A DNA stretch of 64,000 bases from Lachnospiraceae bacterium (GTDB lineage: Bacteria > Bacillota > Clostridia > Lachnospirales > Lachnospiraceae). This document shows, in pieces, positions 26,806-35,991 of this stretch; position 1 is the first letter of the stretch, and each line of letters begins with the position of its first letter. The notes beneath the pieces are model-generated. The model worked only from the letters and a program-made list of their open reading frames with translations, did no database searches and was not told the DNA's origin. The position numbers were made by a program, and so were the translations under genes. The stretch is taken from NCBI GenBank assembly GCA_028693165.1, contig JAQUVX010000009.1, positions 62,001 to 126,000 on the forward strand, in the 5' to 3' direction.

Positions 26806-26808
26806 TAC

Positions 26809-27789
26809 ATGGCAAAAAAAGTAAATACCAATGATATTGAGAAGCTGATGAGCGAGCTGAACCAGGAAAAACAGGGGGATGGTCAGGATGCAATCCAGAA
26901 AAAATCCGGATTTGTGACCCTGATCGGCCGCCCGAATGTAGGCAAATCGACCCTGATGAACCATTTGATCGGGCAGAAGATCGCCATCACTTCGGACAAG
27001 CCGCAGACCACACGAAACCGCATTCAGACGGTGTATACCGATGAGCGCGGGCAGATCATTTTCCTGGATACGCCGGGTATCCACAAGGCGAAAAACAAGC
27101 TGGGGGAATACATGGTCAACGTCGCGGAGCATACCTTGAAGGAAGTGGATCTGATCATGTGGCTGGTGGAGCCGTCCACCTTCATCGGTGCCGGAGAGCG
27201 CTACATTGCGGAGCAGCTTGGCAAGGTTAAGACCCCGGTGATTCTGGTCATCAACAAGATTGACACCATCAAGAACCAGCAGGAGATTCTGACCTTCATC
27301 GACACCTACAAGGATATCTGCAATTTCGCGGAGATCGTGCCGGTGTCGGCCCTGAAGGAGAAAAATACGGATCTTTTGACGGAGCTGATTTTCAAATATC
27401 TGCCCTACGGGCCGCAGTTCTACGATGAGGACACGGTCACGGATCAGCCGATGCGCCAGATCGCGGCAGAGCTGATCCGCGAAAAGGCCCTGCGCCTGTT
27501 AAATGATGAGATTCCGCACGGAATCGCGGTGACCATCGAGCAGATGACCGAACGAGCCAACGGCATCATGGACATCGAGGCCACCATCGTCTGTGAGCGG
27601 GATTCCCACAAGGGCATCGTAATCGGAAAAGGCGGAGCCATGTTAAAACGCATCGGCACGGCGGCCAGACGCGAGATCGAGGAGCTTTTGGAGATGCAGG
27701 TCAATTTGCAGCTCTGGGTCAAGGTGCGTAAGGAATGGCGTGACAGCGAGATGATGATGAAAAATTACGGATACAATCCAAAGGAATAG
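26809..27789 (+). CDS. era: GTPase Era
   Basis: 326-aa GTPase for 16S rRNA maturation and 30S assembly. G-motifs GRPNVGKST, TRNRIQTVY, LDTPGIHK and NKID are followed by the KH domain (VIGKGGAMLKRIG) that binds the 3' end of 16S rRNA. The N-terminus is about 30 residues longer than in E. coli Era (Lys/Gln/Asp-rich). AGAGG precedes the ATG. recO follows, a pairing conserved in many bacteria. Confidence 0.96.
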   Translation: MAKKVNTNDIEKLMSELNQEKQGDGQDAIQKKSGFVTLIGRPNVGKSTLMNHLIGQKIAITSDKPQTTRNRIQTVYTDERGQIIFLDTPGIHKAKNKLGEYMVNVAEHTLKEVDLIMWLVEPSTFIGAGERYIAEQLGKVKTPVILVINKIDTIKNQQEILTFIDTYKDICNFAEIVPVSALKEKNTDLLTELIFKYLPYGPQFYDEDTVTDQPMRQIAAELIREKALRLLNDEIPHGIAVTIEQMTERANGIMDIEATIVCERDSHKGIVIGKGGAMLKRIGTAARREIEELLEMQVNLQLWVKVRKEWRDSEMMMKNYGYNPKE

Positions 27790-27827
27790 CAAGTGCAGGA
27801 AGTACGCGCAGGAAGGTCGGGGAAAGC

Positions 27828-28490
27828 TTGAGGGAGTTGACGAATCTGACCGGGATGGTGATCAAGGCCGCCCCGGTGGGGGAATATGACAGGCGCCTGG
27901 TCATTCTGACACGGGAGCGCGGGAAGATCACGGCATTTGCCCGCGGAGCCAAACGGCCGGGCAACCAGCTTATGGCCGTCAGCCGCCCCTTTGTGTTCGG
28001 ACAGTTTCGGCTGTTCGAGGGGCGCGATGCCTACAATTTGCAGTCCGCCGACGTGACCAATTATTTCACGGAGCTTGCGGGAGAGATGGAGTCGGCGTGC
28101 TATGGCTCCTATTTTCTGGAGCTGGCCGATTATTACTGCCGGGAAAATATGGACGGAACCGAAATGCTGCTGCTGCTGTACCAGTCCATGCGGGCGCTGT
28201 TAAAGCCGTCTCTGCCAAACACGCTGATCCAGCTGATTTTCGAGCTGCGGGCCATGGTGGTCAACGGGGAATACACGGAGAAGCCGCCCAAAGCGGCGAG
28301 CGAATCGACGACCTATGCCTGGGAGTATATCATCGGTTCTCCGATCGAAGCGCTGTACACGTTTGTCCTGAAGCCGGAGGTGCAGCAGGAGCTGAAAACC
28401 TGTGTGGAGATCAATAAGAAGCGGTTTGTGGACCGTGAGTTTCATTCGCTTGAGATTCTGGAGATGATGGAATTTCCAAGTAGGTATTGA
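27828..28490 (+). CDS. recO: DNA repair protein RecO
   Basis: 220-aa RecO with N-terminal OB fold (TGMVIKAAPVGEYDRRLVILT) and the C-terminal helical part. It loads RecA together with RecR. The C-terminal zinc cysteines found in some RecO proteins are not complete here and the protein is shorter than the Bacillus one (255 aa). No ATG fits: TTG at 27828 or 27837 places the OB fold at the usual distance from the start. Confidence 0.9.
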   Translation: MRELTNLTGMVIKAAPVGEYDRRLVILTRERGKITAFARGAKRPGNQLMAVSRPFVFGQFRLFEGRDAYNLQSADVTNYFTELAGEMESACYGSYFLELADYYCRENMDGTEMLLLLYQSMRALLKPSLPNTLIQLIFELRAMVVNGEYTEKPPKAASESTTYAWEYIIGSPIEALYTFVLKPEVQQELKTCVEINKKRFVDREFHSLEILEMMEFPSRY

Positions 28491-28515
28491 AAATATTGGT
28501 ATTTACAGGTATAAT
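28487..28515 (+). promoter_or_regulatory. Promoter of the lipoprotein gene
   Basis: TTGAAA (28487-28492, overlapping the recO stop), 17-bp spacer, TATAAT (28510-28515). Confidence 0.65.
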
Positions 28516-28568
28516 CCAAAATAGCTGTGTCAGGGGATGCGGTATGGATCAGATTCAGGAGGATGATT

Positions 28569-29234
28569 ATGAAAAAGAAAAAAGCTGTGATTGCTGCGCT
28601 GGCAGCGATGACGGTGCTCATGGCGGCGGGATGCGCAAAGAGCGGTCCGGCACAGGTATGGGATGCCGGAGAGAACAGTATTTATGTGACGAAGACGATG
28701 GAAGTCGAGAGCGCGATGATTTATACATCGGAGAAGACCAACGACCTCTACACGCAGGAAGGATTGTCCGCCTTCGCGAAAGAGGCGGCGGCAGACTATA
28801 ATGCCTCAAAGGGTGCTGCGGCTGAATCCGAGAATGCGGAAGGTGCGGCAAAGCTTCCGGTGGCGCTGAAGAGCTGCACGCTGGAGGGACAGACCGGGAC
28901 GCTGGTGTTTGCGTATGGAACACCGGAGGATTTCACTCAGTTTGCACAGGAGTACGGAGACAATACCCATTCGGTAACGTCGCTTTCTGTGGGAGCGATG
29001 ACCGAAATCGCCTCCCAGGCCGGATTCGGGGAGGCCGGATTTTTGACGGCTGCCGGAAAAGAGGCCGACACGGCGGAGGTGACAAAGCAGCAGGAGGATG
29101 GCGTGATTGCCATCGAGGGTGCCGCCACGGTCTATACGGAGGGCAAGATCAAGTATGTGACAGATGGCTGTACGGTCAGGGATGAACACTGTGTTGCAAC
29201 ACCGGAAGGAACAAGTTATATTGTGTTTCAATAA
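28569..29234 (+). CDS. Putative lipoprotein of unknown function
   Basis: 221 aa. The start MKKKKAVIAALAAMTVLMAAGC follows AGGAGG by 6 nt and is a typical lipoprotein signal with the lipid-attached Cys at the end of LMAAGC. The mature part is Ala/Glu-rich, with no family recognised; it resembles small surface lipoproteins conserved in Lachnospiraceae. It has its own consensus-like promoter and lies 22 bp before glycyl-tRNA synthetase, so some glyS expression may come from here. Confidence 0.8.
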   Translation: MKKKKAVIAALAAMTVLMAAGCAKSGPAQVWDAGENSIYVTKTMEVESAMIYTSEKTNDLYTQEGLSAFAKEAAADYNASKGAAAESENAEGAAKLPVALKSCTLEGQTGTLVFAYGTPEDFTQFAQEYGDNTHSVTSLSVGAMTEIASQAGFGEAGFLTAAGKEADTAEVTKQQEDGVIAIEGAATVYTEGKIKYVTDGCTVRDEHCVATPEGTSYIVFQ

Positions 29235-29256
29235 ATAAGAAAGAGGATATCTGACA

Positions 29257-30645
29257 ATGGAAAAGACAATGGAAAAAATCGTAGCACTCGCCAAATCAAG
29301 AGGTTTTGTATATCCGGGCTCCGAGATTTACGGAGGTCTGGCAAACTCCTGGGATTACGGCAATCTGGGCGTGGAGCTCAAGAACAATGTAAAGCGTGCC
29401 TGGTGGCAGAAATTCGTGCAGGAAAGCCCGTACAACGTAGGCGTTGACTGTGCGATCCTGATGAACTCCCAGACCTGGGTGGCATCCGGACATCTGGGCG
29501 GTTTCTCCGATCCGCTGATGGACTGTAAGTGCTGTCACGAGCGTTTCCGTGCCGATAAGCTGATCGAGGATTATCTGGCTGAGAACAACATCACCATCGA
29601 GGGTTCTGTGGACGCGTGGAGCCAGGAGGAGATGAAGGCTTACATTGATGAGCACAACATTTGCTGCCCGAGCTGCGGCAAGCATGACTTTACCGATATT
29701 CGTCAGTTCAACCTGATGTACAAGACCTTCCAGGGCGTTACCGAGGATGCGAAGAATACGGTTTATTTAAGACCTGAGACCGCTCAGGGTATTTTTGTAA
29801 ACTTCAAAAATGTACAGAGAACCTCCCGAAAGAAAGTGCCGTTTGGAATCGGTCAGATCGGTAAATCCTTCCGTAACGAGATCACACCGGGCAACTTCAT
29901 TTTCCGTATCCGCGAGTTCGAGCAGATGGAGCTGGAGTTCTTCTGCAAACCGGACACCGATCTGGAGTGGTTCGGATACTGGAAGCAGAAATGTATCGAC
30001 TGGCTGCAGTCTCTGGGGATTAAGCCGGAAGAGATGCGGGCAAGAGACCACGAGCCGGAGGAGCTTTCCTTTTACAGCAAGGCGACCACGGATCTGGAAT
30101 TCTTGTTCCCGTTCGGCTGGGGCGAGCTGTGGGGAATCGCAGACCGTACCGACTACGATCTGACCCAGCACCAGAACACCTCCGGTCAGGACCTGACCTA
30201 CTTTGACGACGAGACCAACGAGCGCTACATTCCGTATGTCATCGAGCCGTCTCTTGGTGCGGACCGTGTGACCCTGGCGTTCCTCTGTGCAGCGTATGAT
30301 GAGGAAGAGCTTGAGGGCGGAGATATGCGTACCGTGATGCATTTCCATCCGGCGATTGCACCGGTTAAGATCGGTGTGCTTCCGCTGTCCAAGAAGCTGA
30401 ATGAGGGCGCTGAAAAGGTTTACGCAGAGCTGTGCAAGTATTACAACTGTGAGTTTGACGACAGAGGCAACATCGGAAAACGTTACAGAAGACAGGATGA
30501 GATCGGAACTCCGTTCTGCATCACCTATGATTTCGATTCTGAGACCGATCAGGCTGTGACCGTTCGTGACCGCGATACCATGGAGCAGGTGCGTGTGCCG
30601 ATCGCAGAGCTGAAATCCTATTTTGAGGATAAGTTCCGTTTCTAA
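29257..30645 (+). CDS. glyQS: Glycyl-tRNA synthetase (single-chain, class II)
   Basis: 462-aa homodimeric GlyRS of the eukaryote/Gram-positive type. Class II motifs: [17 protein letters not shown] (motif 1 region), [25 protein letters not shown] (motif 2) and [14 protein letters not shown] (motif 3). Zinc-type cysteines lie in CCHERF and CCPSCGK. The anticodon-binding domain is at the C-terminus ([16 protein letters not shown]). No T-box leader is visible; only 22 bp separate it from the lipoprotein gene. Confidence 0.97.
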   Translation: MEKTMEKIVALAKSRGFVYPGSEIYGGLANSWDYGNLGVELKNNVKRAWWQKFVQESPYNVGVDCAILMNSQTWVASGHLGGFSDPLMDCKCCHERFRADKLIEDYLAENNITIEGSVDAWSQEEMKAYIDEHNICCPSCGKHDFTDIRQFNLMYKTFQGVTEDAKNTVYLRPETAQGIFVNFKNVQRTSRKKVPFGIGQIGKSFRNEITPGNFIFRIREFEQMELEFFCKPDTDLEWFGYWKQKCIDWLQSLGIKPEEMRARDHEPEELSFYSKATTDLEFLFPFGWGELWGIADRTDYDLTQHQNTSGQDLTYFDDETNERYIPYVIEPSLGADRVTLAFLCAAYDEEELEGGDMRTVMHFHPAIAPVKIGVLPLSKKLNEGAEKVYAELCKYYNCEFDDRGNIGKRYRRQDEIGTPFCITYDFDSETDQAVTVRDRDTMEQVRVPIAELKSYFEDKFRF

Positions 30646-30671
30646 CAGATAACTTTATGAAGCTTTATTGA

Positions 30672-30705
30672 CAGCGGCTCCCCGGATTGTTTGGGGAGCC
30701 GCTGC
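30672..30705. terminator. GC-rich hairpin after glycyl-tRNA synthetase
   Basis: AGCGGCTCCCC pairs with GGGGAGCCGCT around a 9-nt loop. No T-run follows, so termination efficiency is uncertain. Confidence 0.5.
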
Positions 30706-30765
30706 GGCGATCGGAAGCAAATTCCGGGGAGGGGAAAGCTCAGAAGAGGCCGACAGGAGGGTGTC

Positions 30766-31884
30766 ATGATCGAAGTTGTTCTTGCCAGAAAGCTGATTGA
30801 ACAGATTACCCAATACACGGATTACAACATCAACATCATGGACGATCAGGGTGTGATCATCGCCAGCCGTGATCCGAAGCGGGTGGGAACCTTTCACGAG
30901 GTCGCCTACTATATTGTGACGGGCAGTGAAGATATGGTCGTGGTTTCCGACGATGAGGATTATCCTGGCGTCCGTTCGGGCATCAATATGGTGATCATGA
31001 TCGATGGGAAGCGTGAGGGCGTCGTGGGTATCACGGGGGATCCGAAGCAGATCAAGCCGGTGGCGCTGATCACCAAGGTGGCGATCGAAGCCCTGCTCAA
31101 ATACGAGACGCAGCGGGAGGAACTGCTGCGCAGACGAAGCCGCAAGGAACGATTCCTGGATCTTCTGATCTACGAGGAGTTTTCGGAACCGGCGGCGCTG
31201 CGCATGACGGCAAAAGAGCTGAATTATTCAGAAAGCATTATCCGGATTCCGATCCTGTGCAGACTGGAGAATGTGAAGCCGGAGCCGTTTCTGGAGTTGA
31301 TCAAGGAGGGCAAATGCCACGGGAGCGAGGATATCAGTTTCGTGCTGGATGATCAGCATATCCTGATTTTCAAGACGATGACGGAGGACAGCCAGAAGCA
31401 GTTCTCGGATTACAAATATGTGATTGCAGATTATCTGAGTACCGCCCTGCGCTGGCTGCGGGAGCAGGGAAAGTCCGGCAAGTTTTATGTCGGCACCTTC
31501 CAGATGAATTTCTCGCAGTATTATTATGCTTACCGCTCCTGCAAATGGCTGGAGGAGAATGTGGAAACGGAATCCAAGTCCGCCTTCTTCTATGATTATG
31601 TGGGGGCCTACCTTCATTCCATCATTCCAAGAAATGAGCTTCAGCGCATGTTTCATGTCTATGAGAAGGAGCTGGGGGAGGAATTTAAGAAGACCTTTCT
31701 GGAGCTGGCCGGCGCGCTGATTCACAGCAACTACAACATGGTGCAGGCGGCCAAGGAGCTGTTTGTCCATAAAAATACGCTGATCTACCGATACAACAAG
31801 ATGAAAGAGGTGCTGAATATCAATCCGATCACCTCGCATCGGGACCGGCTTTTTCTGGAAGCGTTTTATAATTATTTAAGATAG
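30766..31884 (+). CDS. CdaR-like sugar diacid/glycerate-responsive transcription regulator
   Basis: 372 aa with three parts: an N-terminal diacid recognition domain (ARKLIEQITQYTDYNINIMDDQGVII), a degenerate central GGDEF-like region, and a C-terminal PucR/CdaR helix-turn-helix (NMVQAAKELFVHKNTLIYRYNKM). Homologues activate uptake and breakdown of glucarate, galactarate or glycerate. Here it precedes a GntP permease and a glycerate kinase, so D-glycerate or an aldonate is the likely inducer. ATG 30766 follows GGAGGG; the open frame to 30691 has no ribosome binding site. Confidence 0.92.
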   Translation: MIEVVLARKLIEQITQYTDYNINIMDDQGVIIASRDPKRVGTFHEVAYYIVTGSEDMVVVSDDEDYPGVRSGINMVIMIDGKREGVVGITGDPKQIKPVALITKVAIEALLKYETQREELLRRRSRKERFLDLLIYEEFSEPAALRMTAKELNYSESIIRIPILCRLENVKPEPFLELIKEGKCHGSEDISFVLDDQHILIFKTMTEDSQKQFSDYKYVIADYLSTALRWLREQGKSGKFYVGTFQMNFSQYYYAYRSCKWLEENVETESKSAFFYDYVGAYLHSIIPRNELQRMFHVYEKELGEEFKKTFLELAGALIHSNYNMVQAAKELFVHKNTLIYRYNKMKEVLNINPITSHRDRLFLEAFYNYLR

Positions 31885-31894
31885 GGAACATCTG

Positions 31895-31915
31895 TTTTGT
31901 ATCAATGATACAAAA
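31895..31915. promoter_or_regulatory. Perfect 21-bp palindrome upstream of gntP
   Basis: TTTTGTATCA-A-TGATACAAAA, centred at 31905, 10 bp after the regulator stop codon. It is a candidate operator for the upstream CdaR-like protein. No T-run follows it in the terminator sense. Confidence 0.5.
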
Positions 31916-31962
31916 ACACCGAAAAGATTCAGACCTTCAAACGTGGCGAGGTTCTATCTGAA

Positions 31963-31980
31963 ATGGTATGCTGATACCAT
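31963..31980. promoter_or_regulatory. Second dyad upstream of gntP
   Basis: ATGGTAT-GCTG-ATACCAT, 41 bp before the gntP start; it overlaps a possible -10 (TATGCT). It shares GTAT/ATAC with the palindrome at 31895. Confidence 0.4.
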
Positions 31981-32020
31981 ATTAAAAACAGACGTTGTTC
32001 ACAAAAAGGAGGGTATTCTT

Positions 32021-33412
32021 ATGACAGGGTTTCCACTGATTATTGTTTTTGTACTGGCAATTATACTGATGATTGTTGCAATCTCCAAGTTCAAGATTCA
32101 TCCGTTTATTGCGATCATGAGCATCTCGCTGATCCTGGGGCTGATTGCGGGCATTCCGCTGACCAATCAGACGACGGCAGACGGAAAGACCATAACCGGT
32201 CTTGCAAATGTAATTGGTGCCGGATTCTCCGGTACGTTTTCCAGCATTGGTATTGTCATCATTCTGGGTGCACTGATCGGTACGATTCTGGAAAAGACCG
32301 GTGCCGCACTGAAGCTGGCGGATATGGTCATCAAGCTGGTGGGCAAGAACAACCCGGTACTGGCGATGGAGCTGATGGGCTGGGTGGTATCCATCCCGGT
32401 ATTCTGCGATTCCGGTTTTGTTATCTTAAACCCGATCCGTAAAGCGCTGGTCAATCGTACCGCAACTTCTTCCGTGGCGATGACCGTGGGACTGTCCTCC
32501 GGACTTTACATTTCCCATGTATTTATTCCTCCGACACCAGGTCCGATCGCAGCGGCATCGACGCTGGGAATCGGCGACAACCTGCTGATGGTTATGGGAA
32601 TTGGTGCTTTGTGCTCGATTTTCCCGCTGATTGCAGGCTTCTTCTTCGCAAAATACATAGGCAAGACCGTCAAAGCTGACGATGAAGCCAACATGGGCGA
32701 AGTGAGCAAGACTTACGAAGAACTGGTTGCAGAATTCGGAAAGCTTCCGAGCGGATTTAATGCACTGGCACCGATTGTCGTTCCGATCCTTCTGATGGCA
32801 CTTTCTTCTGTTGCCACCATGGCGAAGATGGGCGGTTTTGGCGGTGACCTGATCAAATTCCTGGGAACTCCGATCATCGCGCTGGCAGTCGGAACCGTAT
32901 TTGGCGCGATTCAGCTTTCGGCAGCAGGCAAGATGGGTGACTTTTATGACATTACCAACGATACCTTAAAGACCGTTGGACCGATCCTGTTCGTAACGGC
33001 AGCAGGCGGCGTTTTGGGTAAAGTGATTGCTTCCAGCGATATGGTAAATTACATCACGGAGCATGCGACGGCACTGAGTGCCATGGGCATCTTCTTCCCG
33101 TTCATTCTGTCTGCAATCTTAAAGAGTGCACAGGGATCCTCCACGGTAGCGCTGACGACGACCGCAGGTATCATCGCTCCGCTGCTTCCGGTACTGGGAC
33201 TGGCAAGTCCGATCCGTGCGACCCTGGCCTGCATGGCAATCGGCGCGGGTGCAATGACCGTATCACATGCAAACGATTCGTACTTCTGGGTGGTAACGAA
33301 CTTTGGCGCCATGACACCGGAGCGTGGTTACAAGACACAGACGATGGCGACGCTGGTGCTTGGTCTGGCCGGCATCCTGGAGATCTTTATCCTGTCACTG
33401 ATTTTACATTGA
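32021..33412 (+). CDS. GntP family permease (glycerate/gluconate type)
   Basis: 463-aa inner-membrane transporter with 12 or more hydrophobic segments. Family blocks include VIPVFCDSGFVILNPI-type sequence near residue 130, SHVFIPPTPGPIAAA near 165 and the C-terminal GAGAMTVSHANDSYFWVV. GntP carriers import gluconate, glycerate or related hydroxy acids with protons. Given the glycerate kinase 27 bp downstream, D-glycerate is the best guess. ATG 32021 follows AAAGGAGGG. Confidence 0.94.
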   Translation: MTGFPLIIVFVLAIILMIVAISKFKIHPFIAIMSISLILGLIAGIPLTNQTTADGKTITGLANVIGAGFSGTFSSIGIVIILGALIGTILEKTGAALKLADMVIKLVGKNNPVLAMELMGWVVSIPVFCDSGFVILNPIRKALVNRTATSSVAMTVGLSSGLYISHVFIPPTPGPIAAASTLGIGDNLLMVMGIGALCSIFPLIAGFFFAKYIGKTVKADDEANMGEVSKTYEELVAEFGKLPSGFNALAPIVVPILLMALSSVATMAKMGGFGGDLIKFLGTPIIALAVGTVFGAIQLSAAGKMGDFYDITNDTLKTVGPILFVTAAGGVLGKVIASSDMVNYITEHATALSAMGIFFPFILSAILKSAQGSSTVALTTTAGIIAPLLPVLGLASPIRATLACMAIGAGAMTVSHANDSYFWVVTNFGAMTPERGYKTQTMATLVLGLAGILEIFILSLILH

Positions 33413-33439
33413 TCGTAAGGTATTTTGGGAGAAAAATAC

Positions 33440-34582
33440 ATGAAATTATTATTTGCATCTGATTCTTTCAAGGGAACACTTTCCAGCGAACAGACGATGG
33501 AGCTGCTTACGAAGGCAGCACAGGAAGTCTTTGAAGGCTGTGACTGCGCCGGAGTGCCGGTGGCTGATGGTGGCGAAGGAACGACCGATGCGGTAATTGC
33601 CGCAACAAGTGGTGAGAAAATACCGGTTTCTGTACACGGGCCATTGATGGAGCCGGTGCAGACCTATTACGGAAAGCTGGATTCCTCCAGGGCGATTCTT
33701 GAGATGGCGGCAGCCTCCGGGCTGCCCCTGGTGGAAAGGCAGCTTCGGGACCCACGGAATACAACCACCTACGGAACCGGAGAGATTCTGCTGGATGCAC
33801 TGGACAAGGGCTTTACCGATATCTCCATCGCCATCGGCGGATCGGCGACCAACGACGGGGGCATGGGCTGTATGCGTGCTCTGGGTGCGCGATTCCTGGA
33901 TGCGAAGGGCGAGGAGCTGGAGGGCAAAGGCTCTGATCTGGCAAAGGTTGCTCACATTGATATCAGCGGCATGGATACGCGCATTCACGATGTGACCTTC
34001 ACCGCCATGTGCGATGTCAACAATCCGCTGTGCGGAAAAGATGGCGCGACCTATACCTTTGGAAGACAAAAGGGCGGAACGCCGGAGGTTTTGGACGAGC
34101 TGGAGCTGGGGATGCAGAATTACCGTGACGTGATCCTGCGGGAATTTGGCATCAATTTAGATGAGATGCCCGGAGCCGGTGCGGCGGGCGGTCTGGGAGG
34201 AGCACTCCTGGTATTTTTAAAGGCTGCACTGAAATCCGGGATCGAGACAGTGCTGGATCTGATTGATTTTGATGCGCGCCTGGAAGGGGTATCCTTAGTG
34301 GTAACCGGAGAGGGACGGACGGACTGGCAGTCCTGTTTTGGAAAAGTGATGCAGGGCGTGGGGGTTCGCTGCCGGAACCATGGAGTCAAGGTCGTGGCAC
34401 TGGTCGGAGCCATGGGCGAGGGAGCAGAGCAGATCTTTGATTATGGAATCTGCTCCATGATGACCACGGTCAACGCTGTGATGGAGCTGGACGAGGCCCT
34501 GGGCAATGCCGAGGAGCTGTACTACAAAGGAGCACTTCGGATGTTCCGCTTTATCAAGACCGGAATGGAACTGAAATTGTAA
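33440..34582 (+). CDS. Glycerate kinase (GarK/GlxK family)
   Basis: 380-aa kinase that phosphorylates D-glycerate, feeding glycolysis. Family signatures: ASDSFKGTLSSEQ at the N-terminus, VADGGEGTTDAV, GGSATNDGGMGCMRALGARF, MCDVNNPLCGKDGATYTFG and TGEGRTDWQSCFGK. The start is ATG 33440 after GGGAGAAA; the TTG at 33425 lies in the ribosome binding site. It is the last gene of the regulator-permease-kinase module. Confidence 0.95.
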   Translation: MKLLFASDSFKGTLSSEQTMELLTKAAQEVFEGCDCAGVPVADGGEGTTDAVIAATSGEKIPVSVHGPLMEPVQTYYGKLDSSRAILEMAAASGLPLVERQLRDPRNTTTYGTGEILLDALDKGFTDISIAIGGSATNDGGMGCMRALGARFLDAKGEELEGKGSDLAKVAHIDISGMDTRIHDVTFTAMCDVNNPLCGKDGATYTFGRQKGGTPEVLDELELGMQNYRDVILREFGINLDEMPGAGAAGGLGGALLVFLKAALKSGIETVLDLIDFDARLEGVSLVVTGEGRTDWQSCFGKVMQGVGVRCRNHGVKVVALVGAMGEGAEQIFDYGICSMMTTVNAVMELDEALGNAEELYYKGALRMFRFIKTGMELKL

Positions 34583-34603
34583 AAAGTAAGGAGATTAACA
34601 ACT

Positions 34604-35710
34604 ATGCCGCCAATCAGTGTACTGATCAAGCCATCCTCTGGAAACTGCAATCTGCGCTGTGCGTATTGCTTCTATTATGATACCATGGAAAAGCGCGAGA
34701 AGCCTTCCTACGGATTTATGACGGAGCAGACACTGGAGGCGGTGCTGCGGGAGGTGCTTTCCTATGCGGAGGGCAGCTGCACCATCGCTTATCAGGGCGG
34801 GGAACCGACCTTAAGCGGTCTGCCGTTTTTTGAGAAGTCGATGGAGCTGCAGGAACGATACAACGTCAATCATGTGAAGATTTTCAATGCCATCCAGACC
34901 AACGGCTATCAGATCAATCAGGACTGGGCGGAGTTTTTTAAAAAGCATCATTTTCTGGTGGGGGTGTCGTTGGACGGCGGCCCCAAACAGCATGATGTTT
35001 ACCGCAAAACGCCGAAGGGAGAGGGAAGCTTTTCCCAGGTCATGAAGCATATCGAGCTGCTTCAGAAGGCGGGGGTGGAGTTTAATATCCTGTCTGTGGT
35101 CAACGGCAGGACGGCACCGCACATTCGGAAAAATTATGCATTTTACCGGAAGAATCATCTGGACTATTTACAGTTTATCGCCTGTCTGGACCCGCTTGGA
35201 GAGACGCCGGGACAGAAGGAATATTCGCTGACACCGGAAGCCTACGGCACCTTTTTGATTGAGCTGTTTGATCTGTGGTATGCGGATCTTCTGGCGGGGA
35301 AGCAGCCGTTTATCCGGCAGTTTGAGAATTACATCGCGATGCTTTTGGGGCAGATGCCGGAGTCGTGCGATATGCGGGGCATCTGCGGAATGCAGTACGT
35401 GGTGGAGGCGGATGGGGCCGTCTACCCCTGTGATTTCTATGTGCTCGACGCGTACCGGCTGGGCAACTTCCTGACGGATTCGGTGGAGGTGATCGACCGG
35501 AAGCGGGAAGAGATCGGTTTTATCGAGGAATCGAAGCAGAAGGAGGAAGCCTGCACGGGGTGCCGCTATGAGGCGCTTTGCCGGGGCGGATGCCGCAGAA
35601 ACAGGATGGAGGAGCAGGGACATCATCAGTATTTCTGCGAATCCTACCAGATGTTTTTCGATGCCTGTCTGCCGCGGATGATGGAGATCGCGCGGAACCT
35701 GCAGCGGTAA
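34604..35710 (+). CDS. Anaerobic sulfatase maturase (radical SAM/SPASM)
   Basis: 368-aa radical SAM enzyme that oxidises the active-site Cys or Ser of sulfatases to formylglycine without oxygen. The SAM cluster motif is Cys15-x3-Cys19-x2-Cys22 (CNLRCAYC); auxiliary cluster cysteines lie in the C-terminal SPASM region (CDMRGICGMQY, YPCDFYV, CTGCRYEALCRGGC, FCESY). It is 21 bp downstream of glycerate kinase, so it may share that transcript. The sulfatase at 42975 carries a Cys-type motif and is a plausible client, about 7 kb away. Confidence 0.93.
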   Translation: MPPISVLIKPSSGNCNLRCAYCFYYDTMEKREKPSYGFMTEQTLEAVLREVLSYAEGSCTIAYQGGEPTLSGLPFFEKSMELQERYNVNHVKIFNAIQTNGYQINQDWAEFFKKHHFLVGVSLDGGPKQHDVYRKTPKGEGSFSQVMKHIELLQKAGVEFNILSVVNGRTAPHIRKNYAFYRKNHLDYLQFIACLDPLGETPGQKEYSLTPEAYGTFLIELFDLWYADLLAGKQPFIRQFENYIAMLLGQMPESCDMRGICGMQYVVEADGAVYPCDFYVLDAYRLGNFLTDSVEVIDRKREEIGFIEESKQKEEACTGCRYEALCRGGCRRNRMEEQGHHQYFCESYQMFFDACLPRMMEIARNLQR

Positions 35711-35716
35711 AACCGC

Positions 35717-35744
35717 TTGCAATTTCAGACGGATTTGGTATAAT
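35717..35744 (+). promoter_or_regulatory. Promoter of the ECF substrate-binding gene
   Basis: TTGCAA (35717-35722), 16-bp spacer, TATAAT (35739-35744). Transcription from about 35751 would give a leader of about 345 nt. Confidence 0.65.
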
Positions 35745-35750
35745 AAGAGC

Positions 35751-35882
35751 ATTCGACGGCACAAGCCGATACGAGGCGGATCAAGTCCGGAGATAACGAT
35801 TACAGGACAAGTTCATAACGACAAACCAGATACCAGGAAGGTAGTGACATTCAGAAGAATGTTGTACGTTTCTGGTATTTTT
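35751..35882 (+). ncRNA. Candidate cis-regulatory leader (unassigned riboswitch-like) with terminator
   Basis: After the promoter come two small hairpins (CGGC-ACAA-GCCG and CGGA-TCAAG-TCCG), an unpaired purine/A-rich stretch, and a terminator (35830-35882): ATACCAG..CTGGTAT enclosing ACATTC-AGAA-GAATGT, followed by TTTTT. Layout (promoter, compact folded region, terminator, distant ATG) resembles a transcription-attenuating riboswitch. I do not recognise the class; TPP, FMN, cobalamin, THF and preQ1 consensus elements are not seen. Confidence 0.45.
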
Positions 35883-35889
35883 ATCTTGT

Positions 35890-35964
35890 AAGGAGATAAG
35901 ACTCCCACCTCTATAGGTGGCGAGTAAAGAAACAAACTTGTCTTGGTGGGAGTCCAATCTCCTT
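35890..35964 (+). repeat. Nested inverted repeat in the ECF leader (IS200/IS605-end-like)
   Basis: AAGGAGAT (35890-35897) pairs with ATCTCCTT (35957-35964), and GACTCCCACC (35900-35909) with GGTGGGAGTC (35945-35954); an alternative short hairpin CCCACC-TCTATA-GGTGG lies inside. Such CCCACC..GGTGG palindromes are reminiscent of ends of IS200/IS605-group elements, but no transposase gene is present, so this is only a possible remnant. Confidence 0.4.
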
Positions 35965-35991
35965 CCAAGATAAAGCCTCCGGCGGATTGCA

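Noticed and set aside
29235..29256. T-box leader for glycyl-tRNA synthetase
   Set aside because: Only 22 bp separate it from the upstream gene; there is no room for a T-box.
35751..35882. TPP, cobalamin, THF or preQ1 riboswitch
   Set aside because: The conserved core sequences of these classes are not visible; kept only as an unassigned candidate.
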